Positions 51,301 to 62,800 of a DNA stretch of 64,000 bases are shown piece after piece. This DNA is from Strigamia acuminata. Its lineage: Eukaryota > Arthropoda > Chilopoda > Geophilomorpha > Linotaeniidae. The notes under the pieces were generated by a model. The model was not told the origin of the DNA. It worked only from the letters and a program-made list of their open reading frames with translations, and made no database searches. Numbering within the stretch: the stretch's first letter is position 1; each line of letters starts with the position of its first letter. The stretch lies in NCBI GenBank assembly GCA_949358305.1, contig OX442316.1, forward strand, positions 7,874,001 through 7,938,000, given 5' to 3'. The translations under genes were made by a program, and so were the position numbers.

Positions 51301-54300
51301 AGATAAGATCTTCAGTATAATCTTCAGGCACTTCCAGGGCACTGAATTCGTAAGGCTCATTAGACCCGTTTACACGGTAGCCGATGTTGTAGCCACGAAT
51401 AACTCCGTTCCACGTGTCTTTGCGAGGAGGCTGCAGTTATCATTATCCAAGATTAGGTTCCACAAATATAAGACAATAACAAAAAAATTACTTTCCATGT
51501 GATTCGAAATGTATTTCCATCAATTGCTTCCACCTCCACGTTTAGCACTGCACCTGTTGGAACTGCTCAAAGAGTGAGTCGTACAGTCTTATTTACTTGT
51601 ATAAAATGTGCAAATGTATTGCATACCGTCCATGTCAGTAGTTTGAGTAATTTCATTGCTGAATTTACTAACGCCGATTGCATTCACTGCAGCGATTCTA
51701 AACGTATAACTTGTTGCAGGTTGCAAATTGATGACATTTGTAGCAGTTTTAGATCCATCCACAGTCTCATTAAATTTTTTAAGTTGCCAATTGTCTAAAG
51801 CAAAACATGTACACAATTATCACTCTTGAAAACCAACCTCGTTATCCCCAGCCTTAAATCCAAATTAAAATCAACGTGCTCAATACGTGTTTGCTAAAAT
51901 ATCGAAATTTAGCGTTAACGTTTCGGCACTGTATACAATGATATCCCCCACAGCATAAAATTCAAGACGATAACTGCAGTATTTATTATTGCGTACCAAC
52001 TTGTCTTTTGTATTGAACCAAATAGTGTAATATCTGGCTATTTCCATCGAATGATGTATCCCAAGTTAAAAAAACTGAACGATTGCCACTAGAAAGTTGT
52101 GACTCCAACACTGGAACTTCAGGTGGCTCTATATTGGAAGTTAAGTTTAGTTTGTTATTAGCATACCATAATTGATTTATAACTTTTTTTAACCTTGGAC
52201 ATTTAAAAATAATTCCATAGTGTCTTTCCCAAAACTGTTTTTGGCCTCACAGATATACAAGGTGGAATCTTCACGAGTTATCTTTTTTATTAACAGAGTG
52301 CTTGATGTTGAATTAACACCATCTTGACTAATTTTAAATCTAAAAAAAAAGTAAATTAAAAGATTAATTTCAAATAAACCAGTGCTGATTACCTTGATTC
52401 TGCAGACTCTTTAATATGTGCATTGCGCAATTGCCAACTAAACTTCATTGGTGGATCGCCATTGGCAGCACAAATTAGTTGAGCATCCGTAGAAATGTGT
52501 TTATTAAATCGTTGACTTTTGTGTGTAAAATACGGAGGGGCTGATCAAATATTCATTCGTTACAAAAATAAAATTATATGTAAAATACACATACCTAAAA
52601 CTGATAATAGAACCATCATATTGAGGTTGCGACCTACTCCATTAGATGCAAGACATACATAACGACCTTCTTTGACTTTTGATACACTTTTCAATATTAA
52701 AGTTCCATTGGGCAATATTTTGGTTTCGGTATCACTGTAAATAGGGTAGCTTTCAGATCCTTTGCTTTCTGAAAAATGCAAAGTTGAATTACAGAAATTG
52801 TTGATGCCACATAATTAAATAGATTACCTTTAGCAAACATCCAAGTTATTTTAGGCACTGGGTAACCGTCTGCTTTACAATGAAAATATGCATCCGCACC
52901 ATTTGTCACAGTTTGACTTGTTGGTTCAACAATCCACTTTGGAGGTACTAAAATGAAAATAAAAAATATTTCCATTTCAAATTAAATTTGACTTAGCAAA
53001 AAAAATTGTAGGCTTTTTATATAGTAAAACTCTACAGCAAGCACTTTCATACTTTCAAATACTTTTACACTTTAATATCAATGTTATCATTTATCAGTAT
53101 AATGTCAAGCAAATAATTTAATATGCTATATTGCAGTTTCAGTGCAAACAAGTCACATGATGATGTGTTTATGTATAACATATAAGGGATAAATTAAAAT
53201 CCCAATAATTTTCCTGAAATTTCCATATTAGATTTTCCACTTACTGAATTTCCCACTGAATTAATTTTTTTGTCCCACTAATTTAACTTTCTTAAACTTT
53301 CTTAAAGAATTAGTACAAATAGTGGTAAAATCAGTTTTTTTTAAAAATATAATTTTAGTAGAAAATTAATGAATTTGGATTAAGTTAAATTAGTGGGACA
53401 AAAAAAATAATTTAGTGAAAAATTCAGTAAGTATAGAAAATTTAATATTTATTTAGTGGGATTCTCAGGAAAATTAGTGGGCCAATAAATGGGACACATA
53501 ACATATTGCACTTAGTCTAAAATTGTTACGTTTTTAAAGGGCTATATTTTTCATTAAGTATAAATATATTTACAGGACAAAATTGTAACAAGGTAAAAAC
53601 ACTAGGAATTATTAGAAATCGACTGAATGTGTTAATTTCATCTGTACACTTCATTTTTTTGCTTTTCTGTATGTCTAAAACTTTCTTCACAAATTAAAGT
53701 TGAGTAAATTTCCAATCATAAGAATCTCAAAAAATACATGTGTACACCATTTAAGCATTTAAATTTAGCATATTGTATGTATGTATATTTCACTGTACCC
53801 TGTACAATAAGTTCTGCATTGTAAGTGGCTATGCCAGCCTGATTTTCTGCTCTACATGTGTAGTTGCCACTGTGTTCTCTCATAACTGGGACGATTGATA
53901 GTACTGTCGAATAAGAGTCGAATTCTCTGACTAATACAGATTCTGGAAGTAACTTTCCATCTTTCAACCAAGTTATGACCAGAGGCAAATCTCCACGACT
54001 GACAACACATGACACTCGTAAAAGAGAGCCTTCTATAAGATGCTCGTCTTGGAATGCAAATGGGACAATCTTTGGGGGAACTGAAAAGAAGAATATTGCA
54101 GACTATTACCATTAACTAATAACTGAGTCGTGTGGGAAATGGATGCTGCAGAGTTGTGAGCTGCACACGTGTAGTTGCCAGCGTGCTGCCTTTGAACATT
54201 TTCAATAGATAAAATACTCGAATAGTCATCAATTGATTTTGTTATTATGTTTTCATTAGGCGAAAGAATTTTTCCATTTCTTAACCAATTTATTTCAATT

Positions 54301-57300
54301 GGAAGATCGCCTTGATAAACTACACATGATATCCGAGCCAGTACTCCTTCAGTCAAACCATTTTCAGGAAAAGCAAAGGGAGTAATTTTAGGAGCAACTG
54401 AAAAATAATAAGTTAATTTGTTAAATTATTTTTCAAAAGAAAAAAAAAAGTATCGCCTTTAAAGTAAAAACACATTTTGTGTATTTTCCACAAAATACAT
54501 TTATTTAAATACCTCATCATTATATCTGTAAAAATGATATAAATGAAATTCGTTAATTTACCATAAACCGACAGTTGCGCTGTATATGTAACTGATGCAG
54601 CCTTATTACTTGCAACACAAGTATAGTTTCCCGTGTGAATAGATAAAACACTTTCAATGCTTAAGGACTTAGCATGACCATCATAGTCCCGCATAATTAT
54701 GCCCATGTCAGGCGAAATAATCTCTTGACCATCTTTTAGCCATTTAAAACTCATAGGCAAGTCTCCTTGACTCACTGCACATACAATGTGGGCTCTCATT
54801 CCCTTGAAGAACTGATCGTCTTGGAAGGCAAATGGCAGTATCCTAGGTGGAACTGAAAAATATAAGTAAAATGATTATTACCATTGACTGCAAGATGCGT
54901 GCTGAAACTGACAGTTCCAGCTGCGTTGTTCGCTTTGCAGGTGTATTTTCCATTATGTCGAGGAGTAATAGCCACTATGGTAAGAATACTGGAGAATTCA
55001 TCGATATCTCTAACTGTAACCCCAAAATCTGAAGGGATTGGCTTGTCGTCTTTTTCCCAATGAATAGTTAATGGTGTATCGCCCTCAACCACAACACACT
55101 GCAGTCTGCCTCGACTACCTTCTTGAACAAGTTCATCTTGAAATGAGAACGGCGACAGTTTGGGAGCAACTGGAAGTAATATTTCTTTGATTATGTAATT
55201 TAAAAAGTTGAAATTCAACATTACTAGTTATACACTATCAAACAAAAATAAAACAAATCAGTAACGAGCTGCATCGTTCCGTTTATCTTGGTTCGGATTT
55301 ACAGCAACCAATAACATGCAATCGGACTATAAAATGTCCTTGATCTTGAAAATAGAGCAATTATGAATTCCTCCTTCCGTCAAATATTCGGATAAAAACG
55401 ATACTTTATTATTATTGCTGTTGTAAATTTCTGCTTACCAAGAACGTTCAAATGTATCTTTCCTTGTATCTTTCCTTGTTTATTACTGTTTACATTACAG
55501 GTATAGATTCCACCGTCTGTAATTCGATGAACATCAGAAATTGTCAAGGAATCATTCAATCGCTGTATTTGACGCATGTCTTGTGGCAATACTAAGTCAT
55601 CTAAAATCACAACGATTCTTTTAATAGTAATTAGATGATTTAAATTAACCATTATACATATCCGGAATACAATAATTTAATTTAATTAAATAAAAAAATA
55701 AAATTAAAATGAAATTAAAATTTACAAACCTTTTTCCCACTGGATATCTTTAATAGGATATCCATAAACGGGACAGTTCAAAATTGCATTAGCACCGTTA
55801 ACTACATTTAAAGCAGGAGTGTGTCGCATTCCTACATCACCTAATGAAATCGAATTCACAAAAAAATAATTTTAAATATTTATTATTTGGTCTTGTTGAA
55901 CGAGTTACCATAAACGTTAATTCTTGACCAATGAAATGCGCTTCCCGCTCGATTTTCAGCAACACATTTATACAAGCCTCCATCTTCTGTTCTGATATTC
56001 CTTATTGTTAATTCAGAAATGATATCGCCACTAATTGTAGATTCTTTAATTACCAAGTGACCACTACTTTGTAATTCGTTGTTATCTAAAAACCATGAAA
56101 ATGCTGCCAAAGGATTGCCTTTTGCTACACATTTCAATTTCATTCTGTCTCCAGGACTTTTTACCACAGTGCTAAACCATTCTGTGACAAGTGGAGGCAT
56201 ATCTAGAACTTAAATTGTTTAATTTTCGTACAATAAAAATGAATTGCTTTCTGACCTCCCAACAATATTGCTGTACTTCCACAAGCAGTCTCATATTCAT
56301 TTGCAGCACAACACTGATAAACACCTCTATCCTCAGCAGATACAGTCGAAATGTGCATTGTATCATTTTCATTACTCAGGAAAACCTGTTTATTGAAATA
56401 AATTGGTTTCCCATTTTTTAACCACTTTAAACTTTGAATTGGAATTCCGTTTGGTTTGCAAGAAATTGATGTTCGTTTTCCAGCATCAACGGTGACAGTT
56501 TTAGGTTCCGTAACGACGGTAAGTGATTCTTTAAAATAAATGTAATAATAAATAAATTTGGCCTAATTTTTTAACATTAAACTCACCAGTTACAGTCAAT
56601 TCAGTGTCAGAGGATTCTAAACCCACGGAATTAAACGAGGTGCATCTAAAGATGCCGTTATCAGATGCTTTTACACTTTTAATTAATAATGAACCAGAAA
56701 CTTGGATATAATGATGATTTTGTGCGATCTTAGCTAAACCATTCATTCCAATTCTCTGCCAACTACCAATTAAATAATTAAACAAAATAAATCAATGGAA
56801 TGAATCTAAATAGAACCTTGTGTTAGCATTTGGATTGGCTTGCACTTCACACGGCAGGAAAGCAGTCTGCCCTTGCTTAACGGAAACCTTTCTTTCAGAC
56901 AGTATTATTTTAGGTGGAACATTTCCTTGCGGCTCTACAAAAAAATTAACAATATGTAAAATTTAATTCGAAGAAACTATGTAGTGATTACCCGTAACAA
57001 ACAGTTTCCCACTCATGGCACTTCTTACTGTTTCCCTCGTGAGTCGGTTGTAGGTTTGGCAATGGAAACTAGTCATGCCATCTTTCATATCAACATCCTT
57101 AATAAATAAGTCACCAGACGGCATAAGACTGTACTTTGAATCTGCAGAATATAATTTAGTTTGGTTCGTAAACCTCAATTATTATTACAGTTTCAATTTT
57201 TACTTTCATCCATTTGATCAGCTTTTATAATAACGACTGAATCCCTAATCCAGGCAGTAACATTAACGTACGACATCAAGAATGTTGGAACGTGGCATCG

Positions 57301-58846
57301 CATTACTGCCGTATTTCCCTGAATAGCGTACACATCATAGACATAGACATCATAAGGTTGAAGAACAACTATAACAAGTTCATAGTAAATTTTAAGAAAC
57401 ATAATAATTAAATATATAAACTTTTCTACCAGCTTTAACTTGAATATCATGGCTGACAATAGTGCCTAGAGTATTAGTAGCTGTGCATTTGTAAACTGTT
57501 GCGTGAACATCTTGACGAAAAGCCTCAGCCGAAAAAGGTGGGAAAGTGATTGTTCCCTCCTGATCAACCGTCCGAAGACCGTTGATATTGCTTACAAGAG
57601 TATCATCTTTCAAATACCATTGAATTTTAACATCAGGCTGAGATGATTTGCATTGAAGCAATCCTCCAGTAGAATTCGAAAAGTCAACAACCGGCGGTGG
57701 TACATTGACAAATGTTGGAATTATATCTTTTTCTCCTGGAGAAAGTCAATAAATTGTTATCATCATTCCAAACATATAAATTCGGTACTAAATTGCATAA
57801 AAAGTTGAGAGCTTAAAAAAATGGCAGCAAGCATGACAACATGGTTAAACTGCAAAATTTTATCGAAACAATTTATGCATTGAAACAGAATAATTAAAAA
57901 ATAAAATACAAATATGATAAATAATTAATAATATGGTAAATAACCCAAGCAATAATAATAATTGTAAAGACTAAAGAGTGACAGATATAATTCAGTGGTG
58001 AATTATTCTTATTGTTTAACATCAAATTGCTGCTTTAATAAAGATAAAAAAGGTGGGAAAGTGATTGTTCCGTCCCCATCCATCATGCGAAGACCGTTTA
58101 CATTAGTTACAAGAGTGCCATCTTTCAAATACCATCGAATTTTAACATCAGGCTGAGATGATTTGCATTGAAGCGATCCTCCAGTAGAATTCGAAAAGTC
58201 AACAACCGGCGGTGGAACATTGACAAATGTTGGAATTATATCTTTCACATCTGGGGAAAGTCAATACATTGCGTAAATCGTTCCAAACACATATACCGTA
58301 TTTTACCGAATAAGAGTCGCCCTCGAATTGTAGCCGCCCTCGAATAGTAGCCGCGGCTATATACGTTCAATGAACGTAATAGTTAGATATTGGCGACTAT
58401 TTAAAATAAGAGCCGCCCCCGAATTGGAGCCGCCCCCGAATTAAAGCCGCAGCTCAAAGTGGCAGTTTTGAATAAGAGCCGCGGCTCTTATTTGGTAAAA
58501 TACGGTATTACACATATATTAAATAAAACTTTTCAATTAATTAAGTTTATTTATTAAAGCTAGAAGCTAAAATATTCAACTCCGAAAACTTATTATAGCA
58601 ATTCCAGAATTTTATAAAGAACATCAAAAAAAGAAATTGTACGTAATAGCAATGAAATTATTTTTATACAAATTCAAATTTGCACTTCGCAGCTTGCTCT
58701 TGCCATTGGCTGGACAAGATATAGCCTTTCTCAAAGCCCCCATCATGAAATAAATGTTAGTGCCACCTACCCTGGAGAACAGCAGGGGAAAGAAGCAGAA
58801 GGCTGATCCACCAACACGCTGCACGGAAATTCCTTGCTACTCCCAT
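48329..58846 (-). CDS. Dscam: Dscam-family cell adhesion receptor, copy 3 (recombinant 5' end)
   Basis: Signal peptide exon 58771-58846 (MGVARNFRAACWWISLLLLS); Ig1 exon 57430-57735; Ig2 to Ig6 down to about 55440; four Ig7 exons 53799-55169; Ig8 from about 52949; Ig9 and FN1-FN4 about 50290-52510; Ig10 about 49915-50240; FN5, FN6 about 49217-49858; TM exon 48992-49168; tail exons to TAG 48329. The signal-peptide region and a truncated extra Ig1 exon resemble copy 2, while the intact Ig1 exon and the intron just upstream of it resemble copy 1, so the 5' end looks like an unequal-crossover product. The splice from signal exon (phase 1) to the intact Ig1 exon (G|GA GAA AAA GAT) still works in frame. 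Otherwise the exon structure matches copies 1 and 2. Confidence 0.9.
53185..53500. mobile_element. Imperfect inverted-repeat (MITE-like) element
   Basis: Arms of about 110 bp are imperfect reverse complements. The best block is TTGTCCCACTAATTTAACTT at 53270-53289, perfectly mirrored at 53382-53401. Outer parts (AATTTTCCTGA near 53208, TCAGGAAAATT near 53467) also mirror. It lies in the Ig7-Ig8 intron of Dscam copy 3. Confidence 0.6.
53799..55169 (-). other. Four-exon Ig7 cluster of Dscam copy 3
   Basis: 7.1 = 54882-55169, 7.2 = 54562-54852, 7.3 = 54110-54397, 7.4 = 53799-54080 (288/291/288/282 nt). The two intra-pair introns are 29 nt and identical to copy 1; the inter-pair intron is 164 nt. 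Confidence 0.9.
58045..58250 (-). pseudogene. Truncated duplicate of the Dscam Ig1 exon
   Basis: Begins after a normal acceptor (CCCCAG) with DVKDIIPTFVNVPPPVVDF and follows the Ig1 exon through GTITFPPF. It then breaks off into intron-like sequence that soon reaches a stop. The second half of the domain and its donor are missing. It is closest to the Ig1 exon of copy 2, whereas the complete Ig1 exon downstream (57430-57735) is closest to copy 1. Confidence 0.8.
58294..58507. mobile_element. Short inverted-terminal-repeat element (MITE-like)
   Basis: Ends are inverted copies of each other: TACCGTATTTTACC(G/A)AATAAGAG reads from 58294, and its complement ends at 58507. The interior holds repeated GCCGCC(C)TCGAAT segments. 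TA may be the target duplication. It lies in the first coding intron of Dscam copy 3, next to the truncated Ig1 exon. Confidence 0.75.
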
Positions 58847-59839
58847 TGTGTTACGAACACGTGGGACAAACTATTCACTTGAATAATTACCGGAATATCC
58901 TTTTGGTTTCACTCTCTAATCGACTGAAAACGAGATACTGCAAAAGAATAAAGGTAAAATGATGAATGATAACTAAAAATGAAATGAATGAGCAAAAGGA
59001 AACTAACCTCGTTACAAATCAACACGAGAACACCCTCTACAAAGTGAACCGGTCTCGCTGCCCCACAAAGAAGAAATGACTTCCCGATCTCAACGTTAAG
59101 CTGAAAATGTATTGATGCAAATTCTCGAACCTCTCAGCTGGACACACATTCCCTTCGGGTTATAAATATTGGTAATGTACAAAATTTGATTTTAATTGAA
59201 AAAGAGGACATTTATGTTTCTTGTATTTTATGTATTGAATAAATTAAAAATTTACTCTCTAGAGTAGTAATTTTCCCTGCAGTGCTAAGCTTTAATGTAT
59301 TTTCTAAAAAATAAATTGGGATGCAAACCAAAAAGGTACACAATATGGATACCTGGATTTTTCTAAATAGGATAAAATTCTCACAAAATTTTGATAGTTA
59401 ATGCAGTAAACAACAGTTATATTTATTTATGAACTTGCACAAATCTACATTATTCTGACACATCACATCACAACAAAAATCTAACATGTTTCCTGTTTAC
59501 CAATTATGGAATTCATCTAAATCTAATTAAGGAAATATTATTTGCAATACAACTCTACGTCACCTAACACTACACTGCAATTTAAAGTTTTTCAGATAGT
59601 TTAATGTATTACCCAAAATCTGAACTATTTTCTTTCCTATTTAGTAGTTTATAATACGGTGTTGATCATTTAGAAAAAAGTGTAATAAATTGGTAATACG
59701 AACATCAAATATTAAAACCACTTTGAGCATAAACCGTTTTAAAATTTAAATTTATATCACAAGAGTGATTTACTATAATGCATAAATAGATGAGTGTTAA
59801 AACATGCACAAGCTAATCAGTGTTCCAAGAAAAAGAACC
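58847..59839. other. Spacer between Dscam copies 3 and 4
   Basis: Contains the 5' UTR and non-coding first exon of copy 3 (acceptor near 58936, donor near 59007) and the 3' UTR of copy 4 to a poly(A) signal at 59422-59427. Nothing else seen. Confidence 0.6.
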
Positions 59840-62800
59840 CTACATTCCTTTTGGAGGTCTATCATAACCATCATTGGACGGTACGCCATCAGCATTTGCA
59901 AATCCAAAAACTGTCTCTTGAAACCCTAGTCCAGATCTATTAAACATTCAAATTTAAAATAAAATTTAGATAACTTTTATCGTAACAACTCACCTGTTAG
60001 CAGATTGCTGCATTGAATCTCCACATCTTTGTGGCAAAACGCGAATTCCTGGGTAATAACATTTATTATAAAATGTAGACTTTGCTGCACACATAAACTT
60101 CACTGAACTACATTAAGAAAGAATATTTCATCTGCAAACCTTGTACTCCTGAATGGTGTGGCATCCTAGTTAAAGTTCTGGTTTCCACCCAAGCATCAGA
60201 ATCTGGAAAATAATCAACTCGGCCAGATGCGTAGGGATTGGGATCTTTACACGCATAGAATATAAACAAAATTATAATTTTACAAAGTGTAGTGGTAAAT
60301 AAATTCATTTTCAACTACAGTAAATTAAAATTACCATTTCTTTTCTGTTTGTGATGTGGAATGGTTGCATACAGGGCAGAACCGGTGTATGATGTTGACG
60401 CCCTATCTCCACTTCTCCACGTGTCAAGTGTGTAATCTAAGAGAACAAGAAAATCTATTAAAACCCATTAATACAGGGTGGGCCAAAAGCCACGAGCAGT
60501 TTTGTTATTCGGAAAAGTTATTTCCACCGATATTGGTGGAAATAGCCCATGCGTCTATTTCCACCGATTTCAGAGATCATTTTGAGATAAATCGGTGGAA
60601 ATAGCCCGGGCGTCTATTTCCACCAATTTCAGAGGTCATTTTGAGAGAAATCGGCGGAAATAGCCCGGGCGTCTATTTCCACCGATTTCAGAGATCATTT
60701 TGAGAGAAATGGGCGGAAATAGCCCGGGCGTCTATTTCCACCAATTTCAGAGGTCATTTTGAGAGAAATGGGCGGAAATAGCCCGGGCGTCTATTTCCAC
60801 CGATTTCAGAGGTCATTTTGAGAGAAATGGGCGGAAATAGCCCGGGCGTCTATTTCCACCGATTTCAGAGGTCATTTTGAGAGAAATGGGCGGAAATAGC
60901 CCGGGCGTCTATTTCCACCGATTTCTGAGGTCATTTTGAGAGAAATCGGCGGAAATAGCCCGGGCGTCTATTTCCACCGATTTCAGAGGTCATTTTGAGA
61001 GAAATCGGCGGAAATAGCCCGGGCGTCTATTTCCACCGATTTCTGAGGTCATTTTGAGAGAAATCGGTGAAAATAGCCCGGGCGTCTATTTCCACCGATT
61101 TCTGAGATCATTTTGAGAGAAATCGGCGGAAATAGCCCGGGCGTCTATTTCCACCGATTTCAGAGATCATTTTGAGATAAATCGGCGGAAATAGCCCGGG
61201 CGTCTATTTCCACCGATTTCAGAGATCATTTTGAGATAAATCGGCGGAAATAGCCCGGGCGTCTATTTCCACCGATTTCAGAGATCATTTTGAGAGAAAT
61301 CGGTGAAAATAGCCCGGGCGTCTATTTCCACCGATTTCAGAGATCATTTTGAGAGAAATCGGTGAAAATAGCCCGGGCGTCTATTTACACCGATTTCTGC
61401 GGTCATTTTGAGAGAAATCGGTGGAAATAGCCCGGGCGTCTATTTACACCGATTTCTGCGGTTATTTCGAGAGAAATCGGTGGAAATAGCCCAGGCGTCT
61501 ATATTTATATTTCCACTAATTTCTGTAATCATTTTGAGAAATTTCCACCGACACCAAAATCGGTAGAAATAGCCTCGGCCTTTGTTATTTTAATAACTTT
61601 TTTTTATTATAAATTCGTTTTTCCTTTTTCAAAAGAAGACTTAAGAAATTAGTTATGGAAAAATTCACAACCGAGTAAAATTTTACTATCAAACCTTAGA
61701 CTCTATAATTCTGACCTAACATCCAACAATCAAACTCTTAACAATTTTTAATTTTTAACAGTCAAAAATCTATTTATTGATACGCTAGTTGCGTCAGAAT
61801 TGACCCTCGGTTTTTATAGAAAAATTCCTAATGTGTGCTCGCTGTTTCGTCGTGAATTTTTCCATAACTAATTTCCCAAGTTTCCCAAGTTTTACAAAAT
61901 GGCTAAAGAAAAATGGAAATTGAATTAAAAATAAAAGTTATAAAAAAGGCAAAACTGTTCGTGACTTTTGGCCCAACCTGTATTTTAAAACTAACCTGAA
62001 GGTGTTCCAACGCTTCCACTCTTTCTTTTGATCCATATACAAATAATAGCAGATGCAATAATCACCACAATTAACAAAGCAACAGCAGGAATGAAAATGT
62101 ATGGATCCAGGTAGAAAATGTAAACTGGAGATTGTGGTTGTTCCACTGTGATTTCGGGATGTGGAATTTTACCTAGATACAAAATAACTTTCTAAGTTTT
62201 CTCTTTTGTTTTCTTTTAAAACTTTGTAACCTCCAGTAGCGGTTAATGTTGCGAATTTGAATGCAGCTGGAATAGCATCTCCATTGGTGTTTGCCGTTAC
62301 ACGCAAATCGTACCAAGTTGCCGGAATTAAGCCAGGAATGACAAGTTTTCTTTGTGTTGGTCGTATACTGCTACTGACAGTGGTCCACTCATCGGAGTGA
62401 ATCGTTTTATACTCCACTTGAAAAGTCTGAACCGTGCAAGCAGTTACTGGCCACGACTCCAAATGCACAGAGACAAAAGTGGATCCTTCATGCAGCAATT
62501 GGTCTTTTGTTGGAATGGTTACTTCTATTTGTGGTTAAGCAAAAAATGACATAAGCAAAAGATCTAAAACTAAGTGTAACGTGCTTGCCTGATCCTTCTG
62601 TTGATGATTTTATGGTTTCGCAAGGGATTCCCTTGCCAACTTTATTGAAAGCTTCCATATAAATGTGATAATTGACGCCACAGGCTAGATTGTTTAAGGT
62701 GAATACTTCTTTATCTGGGCTTAGTTCGACTGTTTCCCAATCAGAATTATCTCGTTTGTAATGTAGGATGTATCCCTTTATTGAATCACCACCATTCTGA

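Noticed and set aside
60545-61515. CRISPR-like regular repeats
   Set aside because: The units are contiguous with no unique spacers, lie inside an inverted-repeat element and in a eukaryotic intron; it is a minisatellite.
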